A DNA stretch of 64,000 bases from Paracoccaceae bacterium (GTDB lineage: Bacteria; Pseudomonadota; Alphaproteobacteria; Rhodobacterales; Rhodobacteraceae), in NCBI GenBank assembly GCA_016778765.1, contig JADHOV010000013.1:1-64000 (forward strand). The letters are read 5' to 3'. The position numbers and the translations under genes were made by a program. Of the stretch, positions 1-8,496 are shown in pieces (the first letter of the stretch is position 1; the number at the start of each line of letters is the position of its first letter). The notes below the pieces were generated by a model. That model was not told where the DNA came from. It ran no database searches and saw only the letters and a program-made list of their open reading frames with translations.

Positions 1-2
1 AG

Positions 3-143
3 GCGCTAGTTGATATGGTTATACGCGAGCGGGGCACTGAGGCGCAAAAACACATTGCTGCGGTAGAACGGCAAAATCACATCTTAAAAGAGTATTGGCA
101 AGAAGATCTTGCCACCAACAAAGGAGAATCAAACTATGAATAA
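3..143 (+). CDS. C-terminal end of an unidentified protein (5' truncated)
   Basis: An open frame enters from the left edge and ends at TAA 141-143, giving 46 residues that begin ALVDMVIRERGTEAQKH and end GESNYE. It is charged and probably helical. The pattern of an acidic/basic helix with a His could be the last helices of a GntR-family FCD ligand domain, but that is a guess from a short tail. Its last 8 bases overlap the start of the downstream binding-protein gene, whose AAGGAG ribosome site lies inside this frame. The overlap suggests co-transcription with the transporter, so this may be the operon's regulator or an enzyme for the transported compound. Confidence 0.5.
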   Translation, partial: ALVDMVIRERGTEAQKHIAAVERQNHILKEYWQEDLATNKGESNYE

Positions 144-969
144 ATTTTTCAAGACCGCTATCAGTGGCCTAGCGCTGGCCGCTATGTCCGTGGGAACTGT
201 CAGTGCTCAGTGCACCAACGATGTTTGGAACAAGGTAATGTCGAGCGGCAAAATCGTAATTGGTGTTAAAGCGGATTACAAACCTTGGGGTTTTCGTGAT
301 GATAGCGGAAATCTTGTTGGCATGGAGATTGATATGGCCATGGATGTCGCCGCCAAAATGGGCGTTGAGGCCGAATTGGTTCCCGTACAATCATCTAATC
401 GCATGCAGTTCCTAGAACAGGGCAAAATCGACATGATGATCGCGACCATGTCGGACCGTGCAGATCGCCGCAAGATCGTTGGTATTCCGGGGCCAAACTA
501 CTACACCTCTGGTACGAATATCATGTCTCCTAAGGCGCTTGGATTTACCTCTTGGGAAGACCTACGCGGCAAAAAGGTTTGCGGCAAGCAGGGTGCTTTT
601 TATAATCAGATTACGGAAGAGCGTTATGGCGTTGAAATCATGGCATTCACTGGTAATGCTGAAGCAAAGCAAGCTCTAAGAGATCGGAAATGCGTCGCAT
701 GGGTTTACGACGACAGCTCTATCGGCTCTGACCTGAGCTCTGGCAACTGGGACGAGTTTGAAATGCCATTGGCGTCAGAAGATGACAACCCTTGGGGTCT
801 TGGCGTGCCGCTTGCTGAAGCCAGCTGTGTTTTTGGTAATTTTATGTCCGGCATGCAATATAACTGGCATCGCGAAGGCACGCTGATAGCATTGGAAAAA
901 AAGTGGGGCATCAAACCCACGGCTTTCCTGCAGATGCAGAACGAGCGTAACAGCGATTGGATTAAATAA
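136..969 (+). CDS. amino-acid-type ABC transporter substrate-binding protein
   Basis: This is a periplasmic solute receptor of the polar amino-acid family (SBP family 3), 277 residues. The start is ATG 136, preceded by AAGGAG at 121-126. A typical signal peptide follows (MNKFFKTAISGLALAAM, cleavage probably after VSAQ). The mature protein has family 3 landmarks: KIVIGVKADYKPWGF, the GMEIDMAMDVAAKMG segment, a DMMIATMSDRADRRKIV stretch in the usual place of the ligand-binding hinge, and DLRGKKVCGKQG. Four cysteines could form disulfides in the periplasm. Two permeases and an ATPase follow in the same direction, so this is a complete importer. The ligand cannot be told from sequence; an amino acid or related small polar compound is the family expectation. 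Confidence 0.88.
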   Translation: MNKFFKTAISGLALAAMSVGTVSAQCTNDVWNKVMSSGKIVIGVKADYKPWGFRDDSGNLVGMEIDMAMDVAAKMGVEAELVPVQSSNRMQFLEQGKIDMMIATMSDRADRRKIVGIPGPNYYTSGTNIMSPKALGFTSWEDLRGKKVCGKQGAFYNQITEERYGVEIMAFTGNAEAKQALRDRKCVAWVYDDSSIGSDLSSGNWDEFEMPLASEDDNPWGLGVPLAEASCVFGNFMSGMQYNWHREGTLIALEKKWGIKPTAFLQMQNERNSDWIK

Positions 970-1033
970 TTCACTCAAGCAACCTGACGCTCCTCCGCTT
1001 TTGTTGTGGGGGGGCGCTTCGGAATTGAATTTC

Positions 1034-1780
1034 ATGGAAGAATACTTTCGGCAACTAGCGGATACAGCACCACGTTGGAACTTCATATGGATGTATGAGG
1101 ATCGCCAGCAGGGAAAAATATTGTCTGGTCTATGGATGACGATCAAGCTGAGCGTCATGTGCCTAATTTTCTCTGTTTTTATTGGAGTTGTAGGAGCATG
1201 GATGCAGGGGGCGCCATCGCGCCTTGTGCGAGCAATTGTTCAAGGATACATCCAATTTTTTCGCAATACTCCGCCCATGGTCCAACTTTTGTTCTTTTAT
1301 TTTGCTCTGGGCCAGTTCACCCCTGTTGTTGTAGGAGCGGATGGATGGACAGTAGAGCCGATTATTTCAAATGTTGGCTGGGCAATTGTTTCACTGTCGA
1401 TGTTTGCAGGAGCCTTCAATGTAGAGATCTTTCGGGCTGGGATTGAGGCAGTGCCCGAAAGTACTGTCGAAGCGGCCGAATCCTTGGGCTTCTCTCGTCT
1501 TCAAATCTACAGTTACGTTTTGTTACCGCTTGCCTTCCGCGTTAGTCTGCCAGCGCTTAACAACAATTTAGTCAACTTGGTCAAAACCACGACCCAAGCC
1601 TTTGCAATTGCTGTGCCAGAGCTCCTCTATCACTCTGTTACAATCTGGAACGATTATCCATCCGCTCAATATCCGACGATGTTGTTAGTGTTTGTGGCAT
1701 ATGTGGGATTGGTTGCCATACTGGTATTTGGTATGTCTCGATGGGAGCGATCCTTAAAGATTCCAGGATACGGCCTATGA
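1034..1780 (+). CDS. amino-acid-type ABC transporter permease (HisM/GlnP family), first subunit
   Basis: An inner-membrane permease of about 248 residues. I place the start at ATG 1034 (MEEYFRQLADTAPRWNF), because the longer reading adds only 11 residues from a TTG codon. The protein has several hydrophobic segments (SVMCLIFSVFIGVVGAW, PMVQLLFFYFALGQF, TMLLVFVAYVGLVAIL). It has the EAA loop that contacts the ATPase, EAAESLGFSRLQIYSYVLLP, at about residues 148-167, and a RNTPPMVQ segment typical of this family. It shares an ATGA overlap with the next permease gene, which points to translational coupling and a heterodimeric channel. Confidence 0.88.
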   Translation: MEEYFRQLADTAPRWNFIWMYEDRQQGKILSGLWMTIKLSVMCLIFSVFIGVVGAWMQGAPSRLVRAIVQGYIQFFRNTPPMVQLLFFYFALGQFTPVVVGADGWTVEPIISNVGWAIVSLSMFAGAFNVEIFRAGIEAVPESTVEAAESLGFSRLQIYSYVLLPLAFRVSLPALNNNLVNLVKTTTQAFAIAVPELLYHSVTIWNDYPSAQYPTMLLVFVAYVGLVAILVFGMSRWERSLKIPGYGL

Positions 1781-2664
1781 AGCAAATATCTGGAATAGAT
1801 ACGCCTGTAAAAGGTGGTATGGCGGTCCTAAAACCGTTTGATATCAGAGCCCATAGCCCAGACGGCTATATATTCACGCGCTGGCTCGCAACTCTACCCT
1901 TATGGACGCCTCTGCTCATACTAGCGGTAATCGGTGTCTATCCCTCTATCGTCTATGCTCAATCGGGTTTCTCTATTGATGACGCCTTTGGGGCGCTGTG
2001 GCGATGGATGCCATTTCTGCTCGTCTCGGGATTTTTGTTCAATATTTTGATATCATTCTGGACGCTGGTAATAGGAACCTGTGCGGGGGCGGCATTGGGG
2101 CTAGGGCAGATTTCAACTTGCGGTCCGTTGCGCGCGTTTTCTTGGTTTATAACACAGCTTTTTCGCAACTCTCCATGGCTGGTTATCTTATTTATTGTGC
2201 TGCTGGCACTACCATTTGAATTTACAATTTTCGGTCAAACTATCCGTGTGCCCGACTGGATGAAAGGGGTCTTCGGCTTAAGCCTGCCCGTAATGGCCAA
2301 TATCTCTGAGGTGGTGCGCGGCGCAGTTCAATCTGTTCCGACAGCGCAGTGGGAGGCAGCAGAAAGCTTAGCCTTCAGTCGAAGGCAAATCCTATGGCAG
2401 ATTATTCTTCCGCAGTGTTTCAAACGCATGCTACCACCCTGGATGAACTGGTATGCGATTTTGACCATGGCAACGCCCTTATGCAGCTTGCTGGGGATTG
2501 AAGAGATTATCACACTTAGCCGACAGGCAATGGAAGCAGAAGACAACCACCCAGAACTTCTTGTGCCCTTCTATGGCTTCGCATTATTGCTTTTCTTTGT
2601 ATATTGTTATCCGATTGCACGGCTGACCATGCGGCTAGAGCGTAAATACGCAGTAAAATTGTGA
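1777..2664 (+). CDS. amino-acid-type ABC transporter permease, second subunit
   Basis: The second inner-membrane subunit of the importer, 295 residues. The start chosen is ATG 1777, which overlaps the previous stop as ATGA; an upstream in-frame ATG at 1741 lies inside the previous gene and has no advantage. Relative to usual HisM proteins it has a longer N-terminus, with a first membrane segment near LPLWTPLLILAVIGVYPSIVYA. It then shows FRNSPWLVILFIVLLALPF and an EAA loop EAAESLAFSRRQILWQIILPQ. Some two-permease members of this family (AapQM-like) show the same longer-subunit pattern. The ATPase gene follows after a 10-base gap. Confidence 0.87.
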   Translation: MKQISGIDTPVKGGMAVLKPFDIRAHSPDGYIFTRWLATLPLWTPLLILAVIGVYPSIVYAQSGFSIDDAFGALWRWMPFLLVSGFLFNILISFWTLVIGTCAGAALGLGQISTCGPLRAFSWFITQLFRNSPWLVILFIVLLALPFEFTIFGQTIRVPDWMKGVFGLSLPVMANISEVVRGAVQSVPTAQWEAAESLAFSRRQILWQIILPQCFKRMLPPWMNWYAILTMATPLCSLLGIEEIITLSRQAMEAEDNHPELLVPFYGFALLLFFVYCYPIARLTMRLERKYAVKL

Positions 2665-2674
2665 GATTGATATT

Positions 2675-3421
2675 ATGACTTGGACCGCTGAAAAACCGAT
2701 TGTTTCTCTAAAAGACGTGCGTAAGAGCTTTGGCGCACTTGAGGTTCTTAAGGGCGTCTCGATTGACGTCATGAAAGGTGAGGTGATTTGCATTATAGGC
2801 CCGTCTGGTTCTGGTAAATCCACACTGATCCGCTGCATTAATGGGCTTAATGACATCCAGGGTGGATCAATTTTTGTTCAAGGAAAAGAGGTACATAGCT
2901 CTAATCAGGACAAGCTAGAATTACGAAAGAAGGTAGGGATGGTTTTTCAGCAATACAATCTTTTCCCTCATAAAACAGCGCTGGAAAACGTTATGATGGC
3001 CCCGCTTAAGGTGCTCAAAGAAAAAAAGACTGATGTGGAAGCTCGCGCACGCCAGCTAATAAAGAAGGTGAGGTTGGAAGGCAAAGAAGACAATTATCCG
3101 GGCGAGTTATCGGGTGGACAACAGCAACGCGTTGCCATTGCTAGGTCTCTGGCGATGAACCCGGATGTGATGCTATTTGATGAAGTGACGGCCGCGCTTG
3201 ACCCCGAAACAGTAAAAGAAGTTTTAGTCACCATTCGCGAACTGGCAGAAGACGGCATGACATGTATCCTTGTAACCCACGAAATGGGATTTGCGCGTGA
3301 GGTTGCCGATCATATTTATTTCACTGATCGTGGCGTAATTGTAGAGCACGGTTCTCCCGAAACTTTTTTTGACAACGCTCAGGATCCAAGGACGCAGGAA
3401 TTCCTTGGGCAAATTCTCTAA
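2675..3421 (+). CDS. amino-acid-type ABC transporter ATP-binding protein (GlnQ family)
   Basis: Cytoplasmic ATPase of 248 residues, full length for the GlnQ/AapP family. Visible motifs in order: Walker A GPSGSGKST, Q-loop VFQQYNLFPH, signature LSGGQQQR, Walker B VMLFDEVTAALDPE, and switch histidine LVTHEMGFA. The residue after the catalytic Glu in Walker B is Val, where most relatives have Pro (DEPTSALD); the catalytic D-E pair is kept, so activity is expected. It closes the four-gene importer begun at 136. No clear rho-independent terminator follows; the next 1.7 kb is decayed DNA. Confidence 0.92.
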   Translation: MTWTAEKPIVSLKDVRKSFGALEVLKGVSIDVMKGEVICIIGPSGSGKSTLIRCINGLNDIQGGSIFVQGKEVHSSNQDKLELRKKVGMVFQQYNLFPHKTALENVMMAPLKVLKEKKTDVEARARQLIKKVRLEGKEDNYPGELSGGQQQRVAIARSLAMNPDVMLFDEVTAALDPETVKEVLVTIRELAEDGMTCILVTHEMGFAREVADHIYFTDRGVIVEHGSPETFFDNAQDPRTQEFLGQIL

Positions 3422-3528
3422 AAATTTCCTGTAAAATAAATCTGCAACAGTTCAAGCTCTACAATCTTAAAGTTAGTTCTGCTTACTACATCAAAAATAA
3501 AAAACCGATCTAATCGTAACGGATAAAA

Positions 3529-3711
3529 TTAAATTTCTAGAGGTAATACGCGAATCCCCCCATTGGTCAGCGGGTGGCGGGCCGACGCCATTATTGATAT
3601 TACTTCTTCGTATAAGTACCCGAACGACAGACCGAGCGTGTCACGTGTGATAATCCGCCCCTCAATAATGTCGAGGTAGCCGGATCGAAGAATCCCCGTG
3701 CTGCGAGGACT
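3529..3711 (-). pseudogene. unrecognised remnant frame
   Basis: Minus-strand frame of about 60 codons ending at TAA (complement 3529-3531). It reads SPRSTGILRSGYLDIIEGR, then IITRDTLGLSFGYLYEEV and ISIMASARHPLTNGGIRVL. It has no start codon of its own and lies directly after the stop of the hydrolase remnant, in the same frame. It has protein-like composition, but I cannot assign a family. It may be the C-terminal end of another lost gene joined here by a deletion. Confidence 0.35.
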
Positions 3712-3885
3712 TTAAATATGGATAGGAATCAATAGCTCGGGCTCAATCACCCGCGCATTTGGAACCGCCTTAATCAAATTATCCGCAGATTGCTCTAGAA
3801 GAGGGAACGTTTTGTAATGGAAGGGAATAATAATTTCAAAATCAAAAAATTTTGCAGCGCCAAGCCTCTGCCGCATAAACTCAAA
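3712..3885 (-). pseudogene. C-terminal remnant of a UPF0173-type metal-dependent hydrolase
   Basis: Minus-strand frame ending at TAA (complement 3712-3714). It reads LGAAKFFDFEIIIPFHYKT, then FPLLEQSADNLIKAVPNAR and VIEPELLIPIHI. The block xxIIPFHYKTFPLLEQSA followed by an acidic proline-containing end matches the C-terminus of the metallo-beta-lactamase-fold UPF0173 hydrolases, where the His of the IPxHY motif is a metal ligand. The N-terminal three quarters of such a protein (including HxHxDH) is absent, and the frame closes upstream at 3922-3924. This is therefore a truncated remnant, not a working gene. Confidence 0.6.
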
Positions 3886-3961
3886 CAGAAACCGAACCAG
3901 AGCCTCCGTTACGATACAACCTCAGCTCTCCGAATAAATCTGACGTCAGACATGCGCGAGT

Positions 3962-4132
3962 GTAAAAACCAAGATTGGGGATTGGCGAGTTCCTTATTCT
4001 GAGGCTGCATTAAAAGAAAAATATAATAGCTTAACCGCCCGCCGTTGGAGCATCGCAAAAAGCAACGCTCTTTATACACGCATTCTAAATTTAGATCGCG
4101 CCTTGGACATGAAAGAAGTATTCACCCTTTAA
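3962..4132 (+). pseudogene. C-terminal remnant, possibly MmgE/PrpD family
   Basis: Plus-strand frame ending at TAA 4130-4132: VKTKIGDWRVPYSEAALKE, KYNSLTARRWSIAKSNALY, TRILNLDRALDMKEVFTL. The pattern of P-x-S-x-x-x-L-x-x-K-[YF] followed by a helical end with a conserved acidic turn resembles the tail of MmgE/PrpD proteins (2-methylcitrate dehydratase family). This is only a pattern match. There is no start codon and no upstream domain, so it is a fragment. Confidence 0.35.
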
Positions 4133-4380
4133 AAAAGCGTCAGCAGGCACGGTAATTTTTCGCTGCAAACATACATGTTGCACAAAACGAAATTACAAAA
4201 TGGGCTCTAAACAGCCGATCGCTGCCTCTTTCGCAAATGACTGCCAATTGAGGAAAATTAGCCTTCCAAGCAGATTAATATATTGTCTGCATCACCATAA
4301 ATTTTGACAGATATGAGCTTCCCTATTCGGTTACCTCGCTTGCCCGTTTTTATGATTTCTTTCCCTGATCCAAACTTCTT

Positions 4381-4408
4381 TTTCCCTGTTATTTAAATAA
4401 CAGGGAAA
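4381..4408. repeat. 28-bp perfect palindrome, CCCTGTT/AACAGGG core
   Basis: Perfect inverted repeat with arms TTTCCCTGTTATTT and AAATAACAGGGAAA and no spacer. The core CCCTGTT...AACAGGG recurs in the palindrome at 4500-4521. The context is a decayed region, not a promoter of an intact gene. Confidence 0.8.
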
Positions 4409-4499
4409 TGGCCCTAACTCGTTCTTTTAGTGAAGTAAATCGGAATGAAATTTTTGAAAACCGTCCTAAACAGACCAAAATTTCAACTTTTCCCAGTTA

Positions 4500-4521
4500 A
4501 ATTCCCTGTTAACAGGGAATT
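4500..4521. repeat. 22-bp perfect palindrome, CCCTGTT/AACAGGG core
   Basis: Perfect inverted repeat with arms AATTCCCTGTT and AACAGGGAATT. It shares a 7-base arm core with the palindrome 100 bp upstream. The pair may mark the remains of a mobile or interspersed element. I associate CAGGGAA-rich palindromes loosely with non-coding debris near transposases in Rhodobacteraceae, but this is memory-level inference. Confidence 0.75.
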
Positions 4522-5118
4522 CCCACCAGTGACCATTTCTCTAAAAACTGCGTCCACCACCACGCAGTCCTTTGAATTTATTGGCAAAGGCATTGAGTCT
4601 GAGAGACCAAAGTTATCAAGTGGTTTCAGAGCAATGATGCAAAGCTTTCTATCGAAAACTCCCAATTCAATGCACTATTCAGCGAGATCGCCGCAAAAGT
4701 TTCTACTGCGCCTTATAAAGTGAGATCTTGAGGCGGGCTACTGATGCACGATACTGTTTCGTTTCGAACATTCCCCACCACTCAGTCTTCAAAAAACTGC
4801 AAAAGAAAGAGGGGCGTGGGAAAGTGCCGTCTTATCCAAGGGTTAGTGGATTATGGGGTGCCTGAGATCAATGGTCATCAGCATCATGGTTTGGCTGTTG
4901 TGACTGCGTGTTGCGACGCTGAACTCCCGCTTCTTGTTCGCATCCACCTCAGATTGAGATGTCCAAGGCCTTCATAGGGCTGTTAAATCTATTTAGGCCC
5001 GAACAGCCGCGTTCAGTAATAAGGCTTCACTTTCCAAGACGCCTGATGGAGTTCAGCGCGCGACAGGAACGCTATCCTTCATCTTAACATGGCAAAGCTG
5101 GACCCACAGCACCCCTTT

Positions 5119-5919
5119 TTAAAACCCAAATGGGCCATCTCCACGCACTGGATCAATGCGGATCGACTTAAACCCCTCGGCCCATTGATGCAGCAATACG
5201 CCGCCCTCTTGTTTTAAAAATCCGATCGGGGCATGGTGATTGGTGTTAAATAGAAAACTGCTGCAAACCGAAGGCGCCGATATAACAGTGTGGCCCGCCA
5301 AGCGGGTTGATATATTTCTATGAATATGTCCGCATAATACCAAAATTTCACCCTGATATTCAGCTAGGATCTCGCTCAGTTGCTCAGTGCCGTTCTGCAA
5401 GCCGATGGAATCCATAAACGCCATTCCAGATTTAAAAGGTGGGTGATGCATCATCACAACCGCGGGGGCCTGTTTCAAATCTGCCAAACATGTCTTCAAA
5501 AACTGCAAAGAGTCTTGATCTAATTCTCCGCCCCCCTGCCCTTCGATCAAGGTATCAAGACCAATAACTTGCAAAGCGCCAAGCCTATGTTGCCAGTTCA
5601 ACTTACCGGCCTTTGGCAAATAACCTGCTCCGTCAAATGCTGCGCGAAAAGGTGCGCGGGCATCATGATTTCCAGGAATACAAAAAATTGGCAGATCCAA
5701 AGGCTTCAGAATTGATTTGAAAAGCGCATAGCTTTCTGCCGTGCCATCATCGCTGACATCGCCCGTTACAACGATGCCATCGAGCGGTCCAACTTCAAAT
5801 TGCAGCTCTGCAATGCGTAAAGCCAATCTCTTTAAAGGGCCCGAAGTTTCCAAGCGCCCGGAGACAAGGCTACCTGGTTTCACAATATGCGTATCAGAGA
5901 TTTGTAAGAATTGGGTCAT
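5119..5919 (-). CDS. GpdQ-like metallophosphoesterase (glycerophosphodiesterase candidate)
   Basis: 266 residues, calcineurin-like dinuclear metallophosphoesterase. Metal-binding motifs are all present: DTH in LQISDTHI near the N-terminus, GDVSDDGT, GNHDAR, MMHHPPF and GHIHRN. The stretch MMHHPPFKSGMAFMDSIG closely follows the pattern in GpdQ/CpdA class III enzymes, which hydrolyse glycerophosphodiesters or cyclic nucleotides. It is the last gene of a leftward operon with a Ugp-like importer and a DeoR regulator, so a glycerophosphodiester substrate is the better inference than cAMP. A 96-base gap separates it from the regulator gene. No signal peptide is visible, so hydrolysis would follow uptake. 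Confidence 0.8.
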   Translation of the reverse strand: MTQFLQISDTHIVKPGSLVSGRLETSGPLKRLALRIAELQFEVGPLDGIVVTGDVSDDGTAESYALFKSILKPLDLPIFCIPGNHDARAPFRAAFDGAGYLPKAGKLNWQHRLGALQVIGLDTLIEGQGGGELDQDSLQFLKTCLADLKQAPAVVMMHHPPFKSGMAFMDSIGLQNGTEQLSEILAEYQGEILVLCGHIHRNISTRLAGHTVISAPSVCSSFLFNTNHHAPIGFLKQEGGVLLHQWAEGFKSIRIDPVRGDGPFGF

Positions 5920-6015
5920 TTTAGCACCTCATAGGCCTCGCATCATCACTCATCTGCGCATCTTAAACACCTTAACAGAGCCTGTTAATTTTCAGGCTAG
6001 GGTAGAAATAACCCG

Positions 6016-6801
6016 CTATAAAACGGGATTACCAGCATCTGTTAGGATCAGGTTATCCTTCAAGCTTTCAAGCAAAGTCGCATAATTTCCATTTGGCAAA
6101 CGATCAAGGATAACCGTATCAACATCGGCAATATTTTCACCTGCTGCCGGTGCCAAGCGACCAAATTTCGAGTGATCAATCACAAGGATCGACCGTTGCG
6201 AGTTTGCCATAATCTGCTCACGTGCGCGCACCTCTGCGGCATGAAACTCAAGCAGCGATCCATCCTCAGCAATACCTGCCACGCCAAATATACAAAATTC
6301 GGCGCGGTAGCGGCTAAAAAACGCCAAAACATCTTCCCCTAAAATATCGCGATCCGGCAATCGCAATTCGCCCCCGGGTAAAATAATCCGATTAGTCATT
6401 TCGTCGCTCAACGCCAACGCCGCGCTTAAATTATTGGTAATAACCGTCAATCCTTTGCGGCGGCGTAACGCGCGTGCAGCGCTCAGCGGCGTCGATCCGA
6501 TCGAAATAAAAACAGTGGCCCCATCCGGGATCAGCTCTGCTGCCGCCTCGCCAATATTACGCTTTTCCGCCAGATTGGTCGAAAGTCTTTGATCAAATGG
6601 GGTGTTTGACTGCCGCGGCGATAGCTCAACGCGACCATGCCGCCGTTTCAGCAATCCCCCTTCGCATAATTTATCCACATCGCGGCGGATCGTTTGCGTC
6701 GAAACATCCAAAATTTCGGCTAAAGCGCCGACAGACAGCGCTCCACGTTCAAGAACGATGTCCTCAATTAACTTGTGCCGTTTCTTTTTTTTCGCTGACA
6801 T
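6016..6801 (-). CDS. DeoR-family transcriptional regulator
   Basis: 261 residues, full length for the DeoR/GlpR family. The N-terminal winged helix-turn-helix is clear: KLIEDIVLERGALSVGALA, then EILDVSTQTIRRDVDKLCE. The C-terminal DeoR sensor domain has the sugar-phosphate-binding pattern FISIGSTPLSAARALR, then LTVITNNLSAALAL, and the GEDVLAFFSRYRAEFCIFGVAG segment. Such proteins usually repress a sugar-phosphate operon and release on binding the phosphate ester. It lies inside the operon it probably controls, 9 bases after the TIM-barrel gene. A candidate operator is the dyad at 12001-12030, which does not resemble the E. coli GlpR site. Confidence 0.88.
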   Translation of the reverse strand: MSAKKKKRHKLIEDIVLERGALSVGALAEILDVSTQTIRRDVDKLCEGGLLKRRHGRVELSPRQSNTPFDQRLSTNLAEKRNIGEAAAELIPDGATVFISIGSTPLSAARALRRRKGLTVITNNLSAALALSDEMTNRIILPGGELRLPDRDILGEDVLAFFSRYRAEFCIFGVAGIAEDGSLLEFHAAEVRAREQIMANSQRSILVIDHSKFGRLAPAAGENIADVDTVILDRLPNGNYATLLESLKDNLILTDAGNPVL

Positions 6802-6810
6802 GAATGCTCT

Positions 6811-7629
6811 CTACATGGTTTCAATCAAACGCTCAAGGAAAGTGGCGGTTTTGGGTACACGCCCTATGTTTTTACGAACCTCAATGATTAATTTCGGTGC
6901 AGATTCACTCTTCTGCAAAGCATCCATAACGGGCTGCCAAGAAATTGCACCTTCGCCGGGAAGCCAATGACGATCAGCATACCCATCCACATCCTGTAAA
7001 TGAACATGCGCGAGCCGGTTTTCTGCAGCCGCAATAAAATCCACCACCGAGGGGGCTTTGTAATTGCAATGAGATAAATGCGCATGCCCAGTATCAACCG
7101 AAAGCTGCAGGTTTGGATGATCAATTTCACGTACAGCGCGCATCCTCATATTCGGATCCGTATCATCACAGTTTTCCAAGACCAACGTACATCCGATATC
7201 AGCGGCGCGTTGTAGAGGCACCCTTAAGATATCACCCATTGCAGCAATAACGCCGGATTGCACAAATGGATATTGCCACTGATTCAACTTCATCCAATCG
7301 TCAAACGGGCTATGAATAACCATATATTGCGCGTTCAAATGCTCGCAAATTTCAAGCGCGCTGAGAAATCGCGTTGTGATTAATTTTTGAAAAGCCGTCT
7401 CCAAATTGCCAAGGTCCAAGCCAAAAAACGGCCCATGCAAACCGCGTGGCCCTTTATGAGCTTGCAGTTTTTCTTGATAGCGGGAAATTAAACCCGATAA
7501 ATTACCTGACAATATATTTGGTGGCGTGAAGTCTTGAATCTCAATCGGCCTGTCTTGCTCACAAAGCCAGTTAAATACCGTTTCAATATTATCTAATGTA
7601 ACGGCCGCTCCGATTTTCGAAAGCGTCAT
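6811..7629 (-). CDS. sugar phosphate isomerase/epimerase-type TIM-barrel protein
   Basis: 272 residues of the AP-endonuclease-2-like xylose isomerase superfamily. Probable metal ligands appear at the usual strand ends: Glu in TLVLENCDD, Asp and His in LSVDTGHAHLSH, His in LAHVHLQDVDGYADRHWL, and Glu in PKLIIEVRK. The LPGEG turn after the DRHW segment is typical of this family. It sits between the permeases and the DeoR gene of the leftward ABC operon with gaps of only 9 bases on both sides, so it probably isomerises or epimerises the imported compound or its breakdown product. The substrate is unknown. Confidence 0.78.
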   Translation of the reverse strand: MTLSKIGAAVTLDNIETVFNWLCEQDRPIEIQDFTPPNILSGNLSGLISRYQEKLQAHKGPRGLHGPFFGLDLGNLETAFQKLITTRFLSALEICEHLNAQYMVIHSPFDDWMKLNQWQYPFVQSGVIAAMGDILRVPLQRAADIGCTLVLENCDDTDPNMRMRAVREIDHPNLQLSVDTGHAHLSHCNYKAPSVVDFIAAAENRLAHVHLQDVDGYADRHWLPGEGAISWQPVMDALQKSESAPKLIIEVRKNIGRVPKTATFLERLIETM

Positions 7630-7638
7630 GGCCTCTCC

Positions 7639-8496
7639 CTATTTAATACCTGCGCGAATAAAGCTTTGCACAAACTGCCTTTGGAAGAGCAGAAAAGCAA
7701 TAAGCAACGGGCCAGATGTCATCAATGTGGCTGCGTTAATTACGGACCATTGGATGCCCGAATCTGTAACCGCAAAGATCGACAAACCAACGGTGAGCGG
7801 GCGCGTTTCTACCGAATTGGTCACGATAAGCGGCCAAACGAAATTATTCCAATGATGGCTTACCGAAACAAGTCCGTATGCTAGATAAGTCGGTTTTGCG
7901 AGCGGTATGTAAACGCGCCAGAGCACGCCCAAAAAGGAACAACCCTCAACCCGCGCGGCTTCGTCTAATTCCTTGGGAACCGTCATGAAGGTTTGGCGCA
8001 GCAGAAAGATCCCAAAACCAGATGCGATATAAGGCAGACCAATCGCGGCAATCGTATCAATCAACCCGAAGGACCGCATCGTTTGATAATTCTGAACAAT
8101 CAAAATATCGGGCATCACCAGAAGTTGCAGCAATACCAAGGTAAACAGGACGTTTCGGCCCGGAAATGTAAAGCGCGCGAAGGCATAGGCGGCAAGTGTG
8201 CATAAGAAAAACTGCGCTGCCACAATGCCGGTTACAAGAATAACAGTGTTTAAAAAATACCGCGCAAACGGCGCCTCATTCCAGGCCTGTACAAAATTTT
8301 GCAACGTCAAAGGCGCGAATAGGCTAAACCGCGTTTCATATTCACTGGGATGGAACGCCGTCCAAACCGCATACAGCAGAGGCAAAAGCCACAAGAGAGC
8401 CAAACACCAAGCGGCAAATGTGTTTAAAGAGCGATCAAAATCAAACGGCTTGCGTTTCAAAACGGACTGGGGCGCTAGAGAGGAATTTTCGATCAT
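7639..8496 (-). CDS. carbohydrate ABC transporter permease (UgpE/MalG type)
   Basis: 285 residues with about six hydrophobic segments (for example AWCLALLWLLPLLYAVW, TVILVTGIVAAQFFLCT, LLIAFLLFQRQFVQSFI). The EAA loop reads DEAARVEGCSFLGVLWRVYIP at about residues 176-196. The start overlaps the stop of the partner permease by 4 bases, so the two are translationally coupled. With the partner at 8493-9374 it forms the channel of the leftward importer. The neighbouring phosphodiesterase and DeoR regulator make a glycerol-3-phosphate or glycerophosphodiester cargo more likely than a plain sugar. Confidence 0.88.
   Translation of the reverse strand: MIENSSLAPQSVLKRKPFDFDRSLNTFAAWCLALLWLLPLLYAVWTAFHPSEYETRFSLFAPLTLQNFVQAWNEAPFARYFLNTVILVTGIVAAQFFLCTLAAYAFARFTFPGRNVLFTLVLLQLLVMPDILIVQNYQTMRSFGLIDTIAAIGLPYIASGFGIFLLRQTFMTVPKELDEAARVEGCSFLGVLWRVYIPLAKPTYLAYGLVSVSHHWNNFVWPLIVTNSVETRPLTVGLSIFAVTDSGIQWSVINAATLMTSGPLLIAFLLFQRQFVQSFIRAGIK

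Larger units (their letters stand above)
3422..5118. other. decayed intergenic region with gene remnants
   Basis: About 1.7 kb without an intact gene. It holds a minus-strand C-terminal piece of a metal-dependent hydrolase, another minus-strand frame just below it, a plus-strand remnant resembling an MmgE/PrpD tail, and two perfect palindromes with a CCCTGTT/AACAGGG core (each has its own entry). A short minus-strand frame at 4258-4392 reads KEIIKTGKRGNRIGKLISV and ends DNILICLEG; I do not recognise it. Plus-strand open frames at 4445-4723 and 4744-4977 have no signal I would call coding. The mix of unrelated fragments on both strands looks like a graveyard left by rearrangement or a lost mobile element. 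Confidence 0.6.

Noticed and set aside
4445-4723. Open frame of 92 codons in the decayed region
   Set aside because: Its N-terminal part spans one of the palindromes, there is no ribosome site or recognisable family, and the context is gene debris.
4744-4977. Open frame of 77 codons with a Cys pair
   Set aside because: No start signal, no recognisable domain and low-complexity basic segments; chance openness is more likely.
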